Source: Cryptomeria japonica
Taxonomy: Eukaryota > Streptophyta > Pinopsida > Cupressales > Cupressaceae
Direction: 5' to 3'
DNA: 64,000 nt
Assembly (NCBI RefSeq): GCF_030272615.1
Contig: NC_081413.1
Coordinates: forward strand, 143,628,476-143,692,475
Part shown: positions 1 through 11,574 of the stretch, piece after piece
How the letters are laid out: each line of letters starts with the position of its first letter
Numbering within the stretch: position 1 is the first letter of the stretch
Position numbers and translations under genes: made by a program
The notes under the pieces: model-generated
What the model saw: only the letters and a program-made list of their open reading frames with translations
What the model was told of the DNA's origin: nothing
Database searches by the model: none

Positions 1-797
1 AATAATTTTTGAACTGAATAGTAGCATCTACAAATGCCAAAAAATAGTTCCAGTTAAGCTCAATTAGTCTTCTACCTCTGTTCTGTTTTGCTGCTCTGTC
101 ATATACCAGAGCACAAAAATCTTCAATCACACTCATAAAACTTCGCACAATCGCTCATAAGATCTTCCCATACACACATCTCATCACATCACACACCAAA
201 ATGCTCAAATGAATTGGTCTTATATATCCGCATCAACAAAATAAATCAATTTCCATGTCCGCTTCCAAAACCACATAACACGCAATATGAAAGGTGTAAC
301 CATAAGTCGGTTCAATTCGATTACCAATCCATATGTGGACCCAAACAAATTGATAATAAGATTCCCACATGTCAACTCAATTGCCTCGAACTCGAAACCA
401 ATCACCGAAACCTTCCCAAAGATTCTGCATAGCACGTTACACCAAAATAACTTCGTTCTTCCTGAATTACCGGTTATCAGATCTTCAATCTTGCATGAGA
501 ATAAATAGCGAAGGAAAGGATTGCGAATCTAGATGCCTCAGACATCTAACCATCTAACTCTTTCACCCCAACCAAAACTATGCAACCAAAATGGAGATCT
601 GCACAATGTATCCATACTCTACCGCATACTATATTCCACCTTCTAGACTTAATCATAAATGAATATCAAACTTCCCAAACTTTCGGTAGAAAAAATACGC
701 ATATATCGAATACAATATCTAATTGAGTTGTCATCGATGACAAGCCAAAACATTTTTGATGCACAAATCTCTACCAGTACAGTGTCTCTTGCCAACA
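1..797 (-). repeat. 3' LTR of element A1, cut by the window edge
   Basis: The stretch is collinear with the A1 5' LTR at 7793-8929; window base 1 corresponds to about 8134, so about 340 bp lie outside the window. Its inner end is GCCAACA at 791-797, the complement of an LTR start TGTTGGC. The polypurine tract follows at once on the plus strand as TCTCCCCCTTTGGC. The two LTRs differ at many scattered positions, so the insertion is old. Confidence 0.85.
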
Positions 798-952
798 ATC
801 TCCCCCTTTGGCATTGATGGCAACACTTGATGAAAAATGACATTGTAGCTGAAAAACTTCAAAATTGAAACAAATCAATAAATCAATAGGCTCAATAAGC
901 CACCCTTCAGAATGTACATCATTTTTCATACCTCTCTGTCCCCCTTTGACAA
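798..952 (-). other. Polypurine tract of A1 with a second upstream tract
   Basis: Read on the minus strand, GCCAAAGGGGGAGAT directly abuts the LTR start TGTTGGC; this is the expected plus-strand primer of a copia element. A second tract, TTGTCAAAGGGGGACAG, lies about 140 bp upstream (around 936-952). The same pair of tracts occurs in B, C and D. A2 carries the equivalent region near 34936-35090. Confidence 0.8.
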
Positions 953-1003
953 GAATGCCAAAGATAGGTATCTACCAAAATTTATATACAAGGGTATACT
1001 ATC

Positions 1004-4000
1004 TTACATGAATTTAAAGATATTTGCAAAAATGGTCTTTAGGGATCGCAAGTGGTCATCCCAACCTTTCTTCAAATTCGCAAAAATATTGATGAGAGCA
1101 CTAAAAAGATAAGCACGCATCTCTGCTCCTCTGAGATCTTCCAGAACACTCTTATTCAAAGCATTCATAGCATCCTACTGACTTCTCAACAATGTATCCA
1201 GCCAGGGAGTTATCAAATTTTAGAGTTCTCCCACTTTGCCAACTATTCTATCCTTTTCTGATTAAGGATCTTGATTTTGTCCAGTAGAGCCATCACCTAT
1301 GCTTAAAAATTACTAGAAAAAATTGATTGAGGGGCATAAGATTGAGAAATATTGACTAATTTTCCCTCACATTCTTTGATCTTCTTATCAATTTCAACTG
1401 TAAACTTAGGCAAAATAAGAAATGACTTATCTTATTGCCTTCATCTAATGCATCTTGAATAGTCTTCAAACCACTAGTCAAACTAAATCTATCGCCTTCA
1501 ATCATTTTCAAAACTGTCCTTACCTGCATGGCATTGAATTGTTTAAGGATCTTTGCATCAACCACTTTCTCCAAGGATACAATATGATAATCTGCTGCCT
1601 TCAACATACTCCTCAACTTATCAGAGGGTGATTCTGCAGTGTCTTGCTTGAAGGATGGAAAAATATTCTCCAACACATCTGTCACCATGGATATCAATTC
1701 TTTGTCCTCTGAATGATATTTCAATAAGTCCTCACTTGCCTTGGCTTATGCAAGAGCTACAAGTTTCAGTGCTTGGACCAGAGATAGAGAATTAAGATCA
1801 ATAGGTCCTTGGGTGAGATCTGTGTTTGTGATAATATGTTTCCCTTTGTCCATAACGTCTCTTGCCGTTGGAACCTATTCAATCTTGTTTCCATCTGTCT
1901 CCTTCTCTGCCTCTTCAACTTTCTCTACATCTTTACCCTTTTCATCTCTAACTTCGTCAACTGCCTTTTCAGATTCAACATTTGTCACCAGAGGATTCTT
2001 ATCAGCTTCACCGGAGTCAGTAACCTTCTCATTATCAAAAATGTCATCTCCAACTGTATCTTGAACATTTGTCTGCACATCTAGAGCAATGGTATCATCC
2101 TGTACATGTACTTCCAGAGAGGTGTCATCTTTTGCCGAATTAACTTCATATCTGTGCTCTTCCAAAAATTGTTTCAAAATTGTTTCTATCTCTTTACCCA
2201 CTTCTTCTATTTTTCCGAGCATGATCTTGTTAACTCTCTCTTTTCTTCTAAATCTATCCACTTCACTCTTTGAAATCCCATAACACAAATTAACTAATAC
2301 ATACTCTCTTATTCTCCCATCTTCCAAACTAGTTGTATGCCTTCTGGCATTCAAAATTTCATATAAACCCTTTGGAATTATAGATGATAATTCTATCAGG
2401 GCTTTGCTATATACCTTCATATACTATACTACAACTTCCTCTAATGCCCTTTGATCATTTTCATCACAATTCTCATAGTATACAAATATATTCTTCAAAT
2501 TTCCTTCCTTCACTACTTCATCAACTATTTCACTTAATGACATTGGGGGCACAATAGTATAGGTACTTTCTACTTTACCCAATTTTAGAGCTTCATCAAG
2601 CTTAGACTTAGGCTTTTTGCTGGGATGAGATCTACCGGATTGTTCAGCTGCAACTTTAGGCTTTTTGGTTGGCTGACCTTCACCAGATTGTGGCTTCCTG
2701 ACTACCCTGGCAGAGGTAGCAGTCTTCTTCACTTCCCACACTGCTTCATCAGATTCTATTTCTTGCTTAGTAGCTGCCACATAGAATCTCTCAAGCTTCC
2801 CTTTCTTCATCTTCTCTTCTCCATTGGAGGATTTGGTTTGAGGTTTAGGTGGAGGGACAATATTTTATGCACCAGAGGAGGGTGTTGACTTTGTTTGCCT
2901 TGGCTTTGGAGGAGTAGACACATGTTTAGTCTTCTTTGGTTGAACCATGTCCCCCTCTTTCATAATATTTTGCTATCTAGCCCTGTGGACAACTTCCTTT
3001 GTGATATCCATGTTCTCAACATGTTGTTCAACTTCTTTCCTTACTCTCTTTTGCATATCGGGCTTAGTGAATTGAGAATGTAAAATTAAAATCTTCTCCT
3101 TATAAGTATCGAATCTCTCTTCCTTCTCATCCACCAGCTTGGTTAGAAGATGTTGAGTATACATGTCAAGAGTATTAGCATCAACATCATACCCCATGGG
3201 CATGATCCATACTATTCTAGGTTCTACCGCTTCCATAAAACACTAGTCAATTTCCACAATGAAGCCTATGGTCTCCTCATATTTCTCTACTATTTCCTTC
3301 GGGATCCTTTCCCTACTCTACTTCATGCCTTGGAATGATTTGAAATAGCCCCATAGGATAGCTCTCTGTGCTTGTGCATCATCCAATCCTTGCAAATCTT
3401 CCTTAATCTGCACTGCCATCAGTTTATCATATGCCCACTGTACCTTACCTACATCGGGGATCTCATTTATGAAGTAGAGTGCCAAACAAACAATCAAAGT
3501 GCCAAACTTAAAGACATGCTTCTTATCTTGCTTAATCTTCTTCAAATTTCTCATCAGTTCGCTCAATAGTACTCTGCACAAGTCATACAACTTATTCTCC
3601 TTTAGGATTTGATATGATGCATAAATAGCTATACTAGAGGCTGAATTAGCTCTGCTAGAATGATATATGTTGTAGCTAGTCACCATGGATGCAAATCTCA
3701 CATCATACTCAACAATATCACTTATTGTCATGGATCTCTTGTCATACTGTGAACTGGTTACCTCTGTAACAGTTGTGTTTTTCACATTCCTTAGACATGG
3801 GACTTCATCGGTAGCATTCAAACATGTTACCACCTGGATAGTAGTCTTAGTAATCTTTGATGGTTTGTATAGCCATATGAATTCATCATGTACCCTGCTT
3901 AGAATATACCTAACCCACTCGGGCTCATAAAAAATCCAAAAGTTCATGAACTGTATGAAACCCTTATCCTGCAAAGATTTAAAATTAGGTTTGAGATTTC

Positions 4001-4239
4001 CCATACCGTCAATCATGTGCTTGGTTTAAAGAGATAATTTTTGCATTTCCAAGCTCAATATTATAGTGTATATATGCCCTAATATCCTCGACATGCAATA
4101 CCCCATACAAAACAGATGAGAATGGACCATTAAGATCATCTTTCATTGATTTATAAAGATGCTTTTTGAATTGAGGCCTTGCACTATCAATTATCTCAAC
4201 AATAAGTGGAGTTGCCACATTAGAACCAAAAGATGCCAT
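1004..4239 (-). pseudogene. Element A1 ORF2: large unrecognised retroelement protein (broken)
   Basis: About 1,078 codons begin at MASFGSN (4239) and end with TAA at 1004-1006. Most of it, roughly 4016 to 1434, is one reading frame interrupted by several in-frame stops. One-base shifts are needed near 4020 and near 1432; both are shared with copy A2. Three modules are visible. The N-terminal part has VRYILSRVH (3888-3914), KITKTTI and VRFASMVTSYNIYHSS. The central part has GLYEILNARR (2340-2369) after a basic Lys/Pro-rich linker. An acidic Glu/Asp-rich linker leads to a C-terminal coiled coil starting MVTDVLENIFPSF. The same modules are found in element E ORF2 (60784-63905), and the last two in element D. 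No RT, integrase, protease or RNase H motif is present. I do not recognise the family; resemblance to plant transposon-associated proteins with an ITKxxI..VTG-like segment is only a weak impression. Confidence 0.75.
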
Positions 4240-5710
4240 TATCGCAATCTAGGTTATGAACAAATATCTTCGAACTCAGAGAATACCTTTTTTGACTTCA
4301 ACCGGATACAAGAAAGCTTCGCTGAATCTTCACAAGCTCTGATTTACCTGCAAAATCTTCTTTGCCAAACTCTTCTACTCTTTCTCTTCATTCACAATGT
4401 GAAATATAAATGTTAAAGTGCCTTTTTATCTTTCGCATATCTAACTTTAAGGTGCAATAAATTCTCAACCCTAAAGTTCTTCTGGATGCCCTGCAACTCA
4501 TGAACATTGTATCAGAGCATTAAATCAGCATTGAATCTTCTAGATATCTCTCAGGATCATCCGCACAACCATTTACAATCATTTGTAACTATCCACAACT
4601 GGTTATAGATCTCAGAAATGGGGTTTTAAGGATCCACATGAAAAGCTTCCCCCTAAGGCCAAATGCCTTAGTTACTAGATGAAGATCCAACACCGGAATC
4701 AGGTGCGGACCCATTCTCTACATTTGAATCATCCTTCTTTACCCACATCTTCTTGTGCTGCTCCTTGATCTCTTCAACCTTCGCTTTTCCCTTTTCATCT
4801 TCTTTGTTCTTGTCAGCAAGAGCATTCTTTCTCACATTCTTAATTCTATAATATTTTGCAATATGACCGGTTTTGTTGCAAGCATAACAAACAATGTTGT
4901 TTCTTTGATTAGGCCTAAAATTTCATTGATTTCCTTTTCATTTGCATTGGTTAGCAATATGTCCAAATCTTCCACAAGCATAGCATCTTATATTCCCCCT
5001 ATTTACCATACTTCTGCATTCAACTAACTTATGACCATACTTATTGCAATTGAAACATTGTCTGGAGAATGATGTAGTATTCTGATTAGCTCTATTTCTG
5101 CATTGACTTGCCATATGACCAAATTTATTGCAAACAAAACATTTACCATTGAATTTATAAGCATAAGGTTGTCTTACCAGAGGTTTCTTATTCTTCTGAT
5201 GATTGCTTTGAGCAGGAGCTTTCTCCTTTCTCAAATCCAAGTCCTCCCATATCACCTTTGTTCTTCTGACTTTTCAACATTTTATCCAACTTAGTTGAGC
5301 TAGCATTGAATTTTTCTTTGTACTCATTAGCAGTGGTAAGTTCATCTCTAAGAATTATGATTTGTCTTTCAAGTTCTTGCTCATTATTCCGAGACTGTAT
5401 CAATTCAAGCATCATGATTCAATCTGCAACATTCATCAGATCTATCCTTTAGGGACCGAGTCCGACTTTCTTCATTCTTCTTCTTGTCTTCAATCTCCTT
5501 TGTTAGCTTCATCACAATAGATTGAATTTTATTCTTTAGGACTGCATTATCTCTAGCAAGTTTTTCACATTCATTTGTCTTGTCTTGATTATCAATGCAT
5601 TGCTCTTCTTTCTCCTTAAGTTTGTCCATCAGCGCCTTTCTCTTCTCTCTAGATATGTTCCTTTGATCTTTCAATGACTCAATGATTTTTTTTGCATCAC
5701 TCAAGTTTCT

Positions 5711-7635
5711 TGTAATGTCCCACTTTGAAATATAATTTAATAATAAATAATAATAAAATTAAAATACAAAAGAATAAATATTAAAATTAATATTAATATA
5801 TAAAAGAATATAATTAAATAATTAAAATTTGATTAAAGTTAATGAAAGGTCAATAGGCATGAAATGATAAGTTGTGACTTCCTCAAACATGAGATATAAA
5901 AGGGAGAAGAGAAACTCATTTGATGGGGGGAGAATTTGAAAAATGAGAAGTGCAGATCTGATTTGAATAAGAAGTGCATATTTGATTATAAAAGATTATG
6001 TCCCTTCCAAAGGGCAGAAATAATGAAGAGTTGCACTCTTTCAAAAGGTGCTAATGGTGAAAGGGTGTTTCTCTTACCAAAGGGCATTACTTTGGTGGAG
6101 AATAAAACAAAGTATTAAGGATAAGGGATTACCAGAGAAAGGAAGGACTCTGACACCATTGTTGCTGCCTCAGTCCACATCTACATCTTGACTAACACGA
6201 TAGGGGTATAAAACAACCAAAGAAATTCAGAAAGAAGACGTTTCAGGTATGTCTTCATCTCCTAAAGGAATGGTAATAATTATTGCTAAGATATTGCAAA
6301 GAGTAATACGTATATCTAAAGTATGATAGAAATCACTTCAGTATGTCACGAATGTTAAACCATTTCACACAACTAATTATAATTGTAACAAATCTACTAT
6401 ATAGTTTTCAGTAACTTATTGTATGTCACATACTCAAAAAATATGCTCGATTGGTTAAACGATACAAACAAGTTATAATGCACAACAGTGTTTAGATTTA
6501 TGGTTATAATGCCAAATTCGCGTGTGCTTGTATTAAACCGTAATTATTCATCATTCAACCTATATAACATATTAAACTACAACTATGTATGTGAATTGAT
6601 AGAGCTGTGCATTTCTAGTAATTAAACTTAATGTCATATATGTATTTACGATCCCAAGTGGTCACAATCTGATACGCATAAGCAGTTTATAATAGTAATA
6701 AATATCAATAATGTTATGCTAAGGAATTGACACTAGACTTTCACGGTACGTCTGATATATTTTGATATACATAAGTAGATTATTATTAAAGTTAAACCAC
6801 AAATGGCATAAGTGAGCTCCTTATTGATTTCCTTTTCTGTTCACCTGATATAATAACCATAAGATTATACATAAATTGGATAAAGCGAACTGCTGAAATA
6901 CTGACATATTATTTTACAGATCTGAAACTAAAACATACTGTACAATCTTATGTCAATAACAATAAAAATGAATCTACTCACTAATTTACTTAAAATCCCA
7001 AGAAGGAAGAGTGGTTGGGAGAGGAGGATAACTGTCTCAGTTGTCCACCTACTGATCCATGTAAGATCAGTAGGCCAGTAGGGCATATGACTGCTATTGG
7101 GCATGGGATTGGCAATTAATAAGCCCCTCTACAATCTGAAACTTCCTTGGTTTAATAATTTTAGGGTGAGACAAGGAATGAATTGTGGGGATAAGACCCA
7201 CACCACTAATGGTAAGCCAAAGGGGCATAATGATTGCCTTTGGATCCAGAGTGGGATGGATGGGCTAACCGGATCATTCCTTGTGCTACCAACTATGGTT
7301 ATTAAAGGAAAAAAAATGTTATAAACCAAATAAGTTGCAGTTGAATAAATCTTGTTTCCATTGCATATGTATAATCTGAAAGTAATTTCTGTATGTTCTA
7401 TTGTGATTTTTCTTTGAATGAACAAGTAAATATAAGATTATAAACCAAATTGAATTATTAATTCAATATTAGAAAGAAGACTATGTTTCTCTGTTATGAC
7501 TATCGGTATCTAAGAAGTTGGAAAATGTGATATTTAAGATAGTTTGTCTCCTAATCAATTTAGTTTAAGTCATAAGTATGCTGAGATGGATTAACTATGG
7601 GGAAAACAAAGCTAGACCTATTAGGGGACATTATA
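5711..7635 (+). mobile_element. Solo LTR (1,925 bp) with 5-bp target duplication
   Basis: The element starts TGTAATGTCCC and ends GGGGACATTATA, giving near-perfect inverted ends with one C-to-T change in the final CA. It is flanked by TTTCT at 5706-5710 and 7636-7640. Copy A2 retains the empty site around 39108-39112. There is no internal domain, PBS or second LTR, so it is best read as a solo LTR, probably of a gypsy family judging by its length and the TGTAATGTCCC end. The interior is non-coding; a 60-codon ORF at 5936-6118 looks accidental. Confidence 0.8.
5895..5902 (+). promoter_or_regulatory. Probable TATA box of the solo LTR
   Basis: TATAAAAG lies about 185 bp inside the LTR, followed by purine-rich GGGAGAAGAGAA. 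This is the expected place for the U3 promoter of a plus-oriented LTR and is the reason for choosing the plus strand. Start-site activity is inferred only. Confidence 0.5.
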
Positions 7636-7774
7636 TTTCTTCTCAGATCACTTGCTTCTTTCCTTGCTACATCTAGGTTTCCAAGTGCTACAATAAGTTA
7701 TCTCTACAAATCGAAGTTCATTGATTCAATCTCCTAGATCTTCCTCAAGCGGTTAGGCTTCCTAGGAGGAACTA

Positions 7775-7787
7775 GGCTCTGATACCA
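7775..7787 (-). other. Primer-binding site of A1
   Basis: On the minus strand this reads TGGTATCAGAGCC, complementary to the 3' end of plant initiator Met tRNA and standard for copia elements. It lies 5 bp from the LTR end at 7793. Confidence 0.9.
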
Positions 7788-7792
7788 ATTAT

Positions 7793-8929
7793 TGGAAACA
7801 ATGAACACTGAGAGGGGGGCTGATTCAATGTTATGTAGTTAACAAATTTCTTAACCACATGATATAACTGAATTAAAGAAAAGTGTAGAAAATGAAAGAA
7901 AATAACCAAAAAACCATAACACCGAAATTTTTACGTGGAAAATCAGAAAGGGAAAAACCACGGTGTGATTGGAACCCACAATATTATAATACTGCGACCA
8001 GGAGTATAATAATATTAGAAGAGGGGAATGCACATGCATTCAGACACTATTTAGATCTCACTGCTCAATTACAAAGAGGGCTACAACCCGGAGGAAGGCT
8101 CACTACCTTACAAGTGATTACAAATAAGAACAAGAATGTCTAAACTAAATAGTAGCATCTACAAATACCAAAAATAAGTTCTGGTTAAGCTCAATTAGTC
8201 TTCTACCTCTGTTCCGTCTCTGTGCTCTGTCATATACTAGAGCACAAAAATATTCAATCACACTCACAAAAGTTTGCATAATTGCTCATACGATCTTCCC
8301 ATACACACATCTCATCACATCACACACCAAAATGCTCAAATGAATTGGTCTTATATATTTGCATCAACAAAATAAATCAATTTCCATGTCGGCTTCCAAA
8401 AACCGCATAACACACAACATGAAACGTGTAACCATAAGTCGGCTCAATCCGATTACCAATCCATATGCGGACCCAAACAAATTGATAATAAAATTCTCAC
8501 ATGTCAGATCAATTGCCTTGAACTCGAAACCAATCACCAAAATCATCCCAAAGATTCCACATAACACGTTACACCAAAATAACTTTGTTCTTCCTGAATT
8601 ATCGGTTATCGGATCTTCAATCCTGCACGAGAATCAATATAGGAGGCTAAGATATGAATCAAACTGCCTTGAACATCTAACAATATAACTCTTTCACTTC
8701 AACCAAAACTATGCAACCAAAATGGAGTTCTGGACAATATATCCATACTCTGCCGCATATTGTATTCCACGTTCTAGACTTAAGCATAAATGAATATAAA
8801 ACTTCCCAAACTTCCGATAGAACAAATCTGCATATACCAGATAGAATATCTGATCTGAGTTGCCATCAATGACAACCCGAGACATTTCTCATGCACAAAT
8901 CTCTACCAGTATAGTGTCTCTTGCCAACA
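7793..8929 (-). repeat. 5' LTR of element A1 (1,137 bp)
   Basis: On the minus strand it runs from TGTTGGC (8929) to TTTCCA (7793). Near its 3' end it carries the block CCACCGTGG, TTTTTCCC, CCACGTAAAAA seen in many plant copia R-U5 regions, and a C-rich run before the end. A TATA-like TATATAAG is readable on the minus strand around 8350-8358. The A2 counterpart is 39265-40381. The outer flank is AGGTG here and ATGTG in A2; the partner flank is outside the window. Confidence 0.85.
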
Positions 8930-10205
8930 AGGTGTATCTACGGGGTACGATCCACACTCCTTGAACCATCAAATGTAGGGATTTTTGGCCTCTAAAACAA
9001 AAGGTGTTTAGTGGGTGAACTTTTGTGGTTCTTGGTGTCTACCCATGCGATGGTGGCTCATTTAAGAATCCACTCCTGATTCGCAAAGAGGATTTTTACC
9101 GCATCCAACACAAGTGTGGATACTAGGGAGAACCGCTAGTGTAGATACACGTCACCAAGTTGTCATGGCTTTCGCCTAATGTATTAATTTATATAGAGGG
9201 AGAAGAAGTACCGCTTGGGTCATGCTCTCTCACTTGGCCTTATGGGCTACCCAGGAGATAGGCCCTCCTACCTAAAAAGAAGATGATAACAAATTCTCTT
9301 ACATCAAAGGTCCAATGGAAGGTGAGGGGAGTTGCTATCACCTCTAGGGTTATAAACATAAAGTGTGCAAAGCGCACCAAACACTTCAAACAAGTTCTTT
9401 AACCCCAAATGAAAAAGATGTGACCCTAGTTAAACTAGAAATGCAAAGACACACACGTAGATTACCCTTGCAACAAATGATTAATAGTTTTGATAAATTA
9501 CCCCCACTTGCGAGAACACTTGTTAGGTTAATTTTAGAAAATCCAAATCCAAATGTGAAAAAGGGACCTTCGACAATAAATTTTTCTTCTTTTCAAGATA
9601 GTTTTACCACTTGTTAGTCTAATCAAGAGGGTTAGGATAAAAACCAGATCTAAGAACCCTAAAATCAAAAGCAAAATGAAAACTGAAAATAAAAAACGTA
9701 GTTATACCATTCACAGACGCAAAAACAGAACACAAAAGCAAAAAGGTTGAACATAGACGCAGAAAGACAGTGATCTTGAACATGCAAAGCACAAATCAGA
9801 AACAAAAATGTGCAAAGAAGTGACCCCAACACAATTTCTAATTAGAGATACGAAAATACCAAACACAAACGCGATAACAGTGATCTTGAACCTGCAAAGC
9901 ATAGATCAGAAACAAAAACGTGCAAATAAGCGACCTAGACGCGATTTCTGGTCATAGACATGAAAAGACTGAAGGCAAATGTGGAAACAGGAACTGAGAC
10001 CTGCGAAAAAAACCAAAATAGAAAACACAGATACAAAATCAAAAAACACAGACATGAACTCCGAACACAAACATTGAGAGAAATGTTGCAGATGCGCAAC
10101 AATTTTAAATCGTTGCTAATCTGACCTACAACTTAACAAGAAAACTAAAAACAACCAACAAAAGTTAAAAATAAAGGGACAAGTGTCCCACCAAGCGTGC
10201 CAAAA
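8930..10205 (-). mobile_element. Remnant leader of a minus-strand gypsy-like element
   Basis: The segment lies between the end of A1 and an LTR at 10206-10989. Immediately inside that LTR a minus-strand TGGCACGCTTGGTGGG (10187-10202) has the place and TGG start of a primer-binding site. I find no convincing gag motif, so this is read as 5' untranslated leader and decayed sequence. A plus-strand 84-codon ORF (9363-9617) is retained in copy 2 but has no recognisable domain. The segment recurs at 40382-41525. Confidence 0.55.
9768..9990 (-). repeat. Two-copy tandem repeat, period about 110 bp
   Basis: The phrase CAGTGATCTTGAAC begins at 9768 and again at 9878. In both copies it is followed by TGCAAAGCA, ATCAGAAACAAAAA and GTGCAAA, with scattered substitutions. 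The same two-unit structure is present in the duplicated segment near 41246 and 41356. It lies in the leader of the gypsy remnant. Confidence 0.7.
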
Positions 10206-10989
10206 TGTATACAGTGAAAAATGAGGATGAAAAACTATTGCAAAGCATAAAAATCCATCCATAAAAAACCCTAGTCCTACAATCTAACATTCACCATACA
10301 CCAATGAAGATACCTAAGAACATGCAAAGCAACAAATTAAACCATTATACCATTCACATGTCAAGTAGGGTTTGATCTCCATTGTCTCCTATTTCCATTG
10401 ATCTTGTTTCATATATTTGCTCTCCGATTTTGTAAGTGCATAAGAGATAAAAAAATAACAGATTGTGGTTGTGAAGTCGCTTGATCGCAAGAAGGCTTGA
10501 TAGTTGCATTAGGTATTGATTAGACGAATTAGTTAGGGTTGATAAGGATGAAAGAACCCTCTTATATAGAAGACACTTTAAAAAATAGAGGGATAAGATT
10601 AAGAGTTGAAAGAAATAAATGGTCGGCTAGGATTAAAGGATAGGTATAAGAAAATAGTAAAATATGAAGAGGGTAAGCAGCGGAAAATTAAGAGATAAAT
10701 GACTTGTGTCATGAAGAGAAAAAACTAATGAATTAATTAAATAAATACAGATTTATTTAGTTAATAGAAGAAGTGGGACCAATTACATAAATAAAGTATT
10801 TATTTAATTTAGGGAAAAAATAATTTAAATAGATAAAAATATTTATTTAAGTGAAGAAAAGGCTAGAAGAGACCAGATGAATTAATTAATTAATTAAATA
10901 TTTATTTAATTAATAGAAGACTTAGGTTAAAATAATTAAATAAATAAAATATTTATTTAATTAAACTAGGACAATTTTAGATGTCTACA
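10206..10989 (-). repeat. LTR of a gypsy-like element (784 bp)
   Basis: On the minus strand it runs TGTAGACATCTAAAATTG... to ...GTATACA, with TG/CA ends and an adjacent primer-site-like sequence on its inner side. The region 10730-10975 is very AT-rich with repeated ATTAAATAAATATTT units. The LTR is missing from the duplicated unit: copy 2 jumps from leader sequence to ACTACATCC near 41525, so it was deleted there or inserted here. Confidence 0.6.
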
Positions 10990-11569
10990 ACTACTACATC
11001 CTAAGAGAATTCACAGTGTCTTCCATCACCCCATAAATATGAAATAATAGTACATCTAAGTCTAGCGTCTTGTAACTTCCACTAATTTTGTGGATGGTCC
11101 TCCCATCTTTGGTTGAATTTTATGATTTGTTCATTACAATTGTTGTATTTCCTTCACTTTCCTTTATTACCGAGATTTTTGGATTCTTGGCATTTAGAGA
11201 ACTATATCTAGAGATATATATTTGTGAGAAGGTTTGGCATATTAACAACCATCATGTTGTCTTATTGCATTTCTCCACATATAGTGTAAAAATAATTTTG
11301 CCTCTCTCAATGCCAAGTAATTCTTTTTAAGTTGGATATGTGAAGGTGAAGTTGTAAATCCTAGGTTAATCCATGGAGTTCTTATTTGTTGCTTTGGTTT
11401 GCACTAGATGAAGATCTTAAAAATTGGCATGTTGTGGTTTCCCATGTAAATAGTAAAACAATTGGCCCCAATATATATGTTGTTTATGTGCAAGTGATAC
11501 AATTTGATTATCATACTTTTTGGGGCAACAACACACTAAATTTTAAGTGTAAATAGCTTGAGTCACTTT
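10990..11569. other. Unassigned single-copy-like flank of B1
   Basis: No domain, LTR end or repeat is recognised. The segment is duplicated at about 41526-42101 with few differences. It abuts the B1 target duplication, so it may be the downstream continuation of the gypsy element at 55121-57865, but its minus-strand translation gives no clear RNase H or integrase motif. An 80-codon plus-strand ORF at 11088-11330 has no recognisable features. Confidence 0.4.
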
Positions 11570-11574
11570 GAAAG

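Larger units (their letters stand above)
4672..7721 (-). pseudogene. Element A1 ORF1: gag-like coiled-coil and zinc-knuckle protein, split by a solo LTR
   Basis: The start ATG is at 7719-7721 (MNSDL..., followed by two early stops also present in A2). The frame reads LENLDATSKEASDL up to a solo LTR at 5711-7635, then resumes as SDAKKIIESLKDQ. A long coiled coil leads to KLDKMLKSQKNKGDMGGLGF, a sequence type common in plant copia gag C-termini. Four CCHC knuckles follow between about 5180 and 4840: CFVCNKFGHMASQC, CFNCNKYGHKLVEC, CYACGRFGHIANQC and a degenerate one ending in Tyr. The ORF ends in SSSSN plus TAA at 4672-4674. The UBN2-type capsid domain of ordinary copia gag is absent. One-base frameshifts separate the coiled coil, the linker and the knuckles. 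It probably bound RNA as a nucleocapsid-like protein (inference). Confidence 0.7.

Noticed and set aside
1741-2084. Plus-strand Ser/Phe-rich ORFs here and in similar places (2089-2283, 23943-24371 minus, 27231-27467)
   Set aside because: They are antisense to acidic or coiled-coil regions of ORF2 or pol; low-complexity Ser/Thr/Phe text is what the complement of Glu/Lys codons gives.
5936-6118. 60-codon ORF inside the solo LTR
   Set aside because: Short, without motifs and located in LTR sequence downstream of a TATA box; chance ORF.
9363-9617. 84-codon plus-strand ORF preserved in both duplication units (also 40840-41094)
   Set aside because: Preservation is no better than the surrounding non-coding sequence, and no motif or known family is visible.
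9711-9902. Cys/Phe-rich minus-strand ORFs that look like membrane proteins (also 41188-41525)
   Set aside because: They are translations of the 110-bp tandem repeat in a retroelement leader; not conserved as protein.
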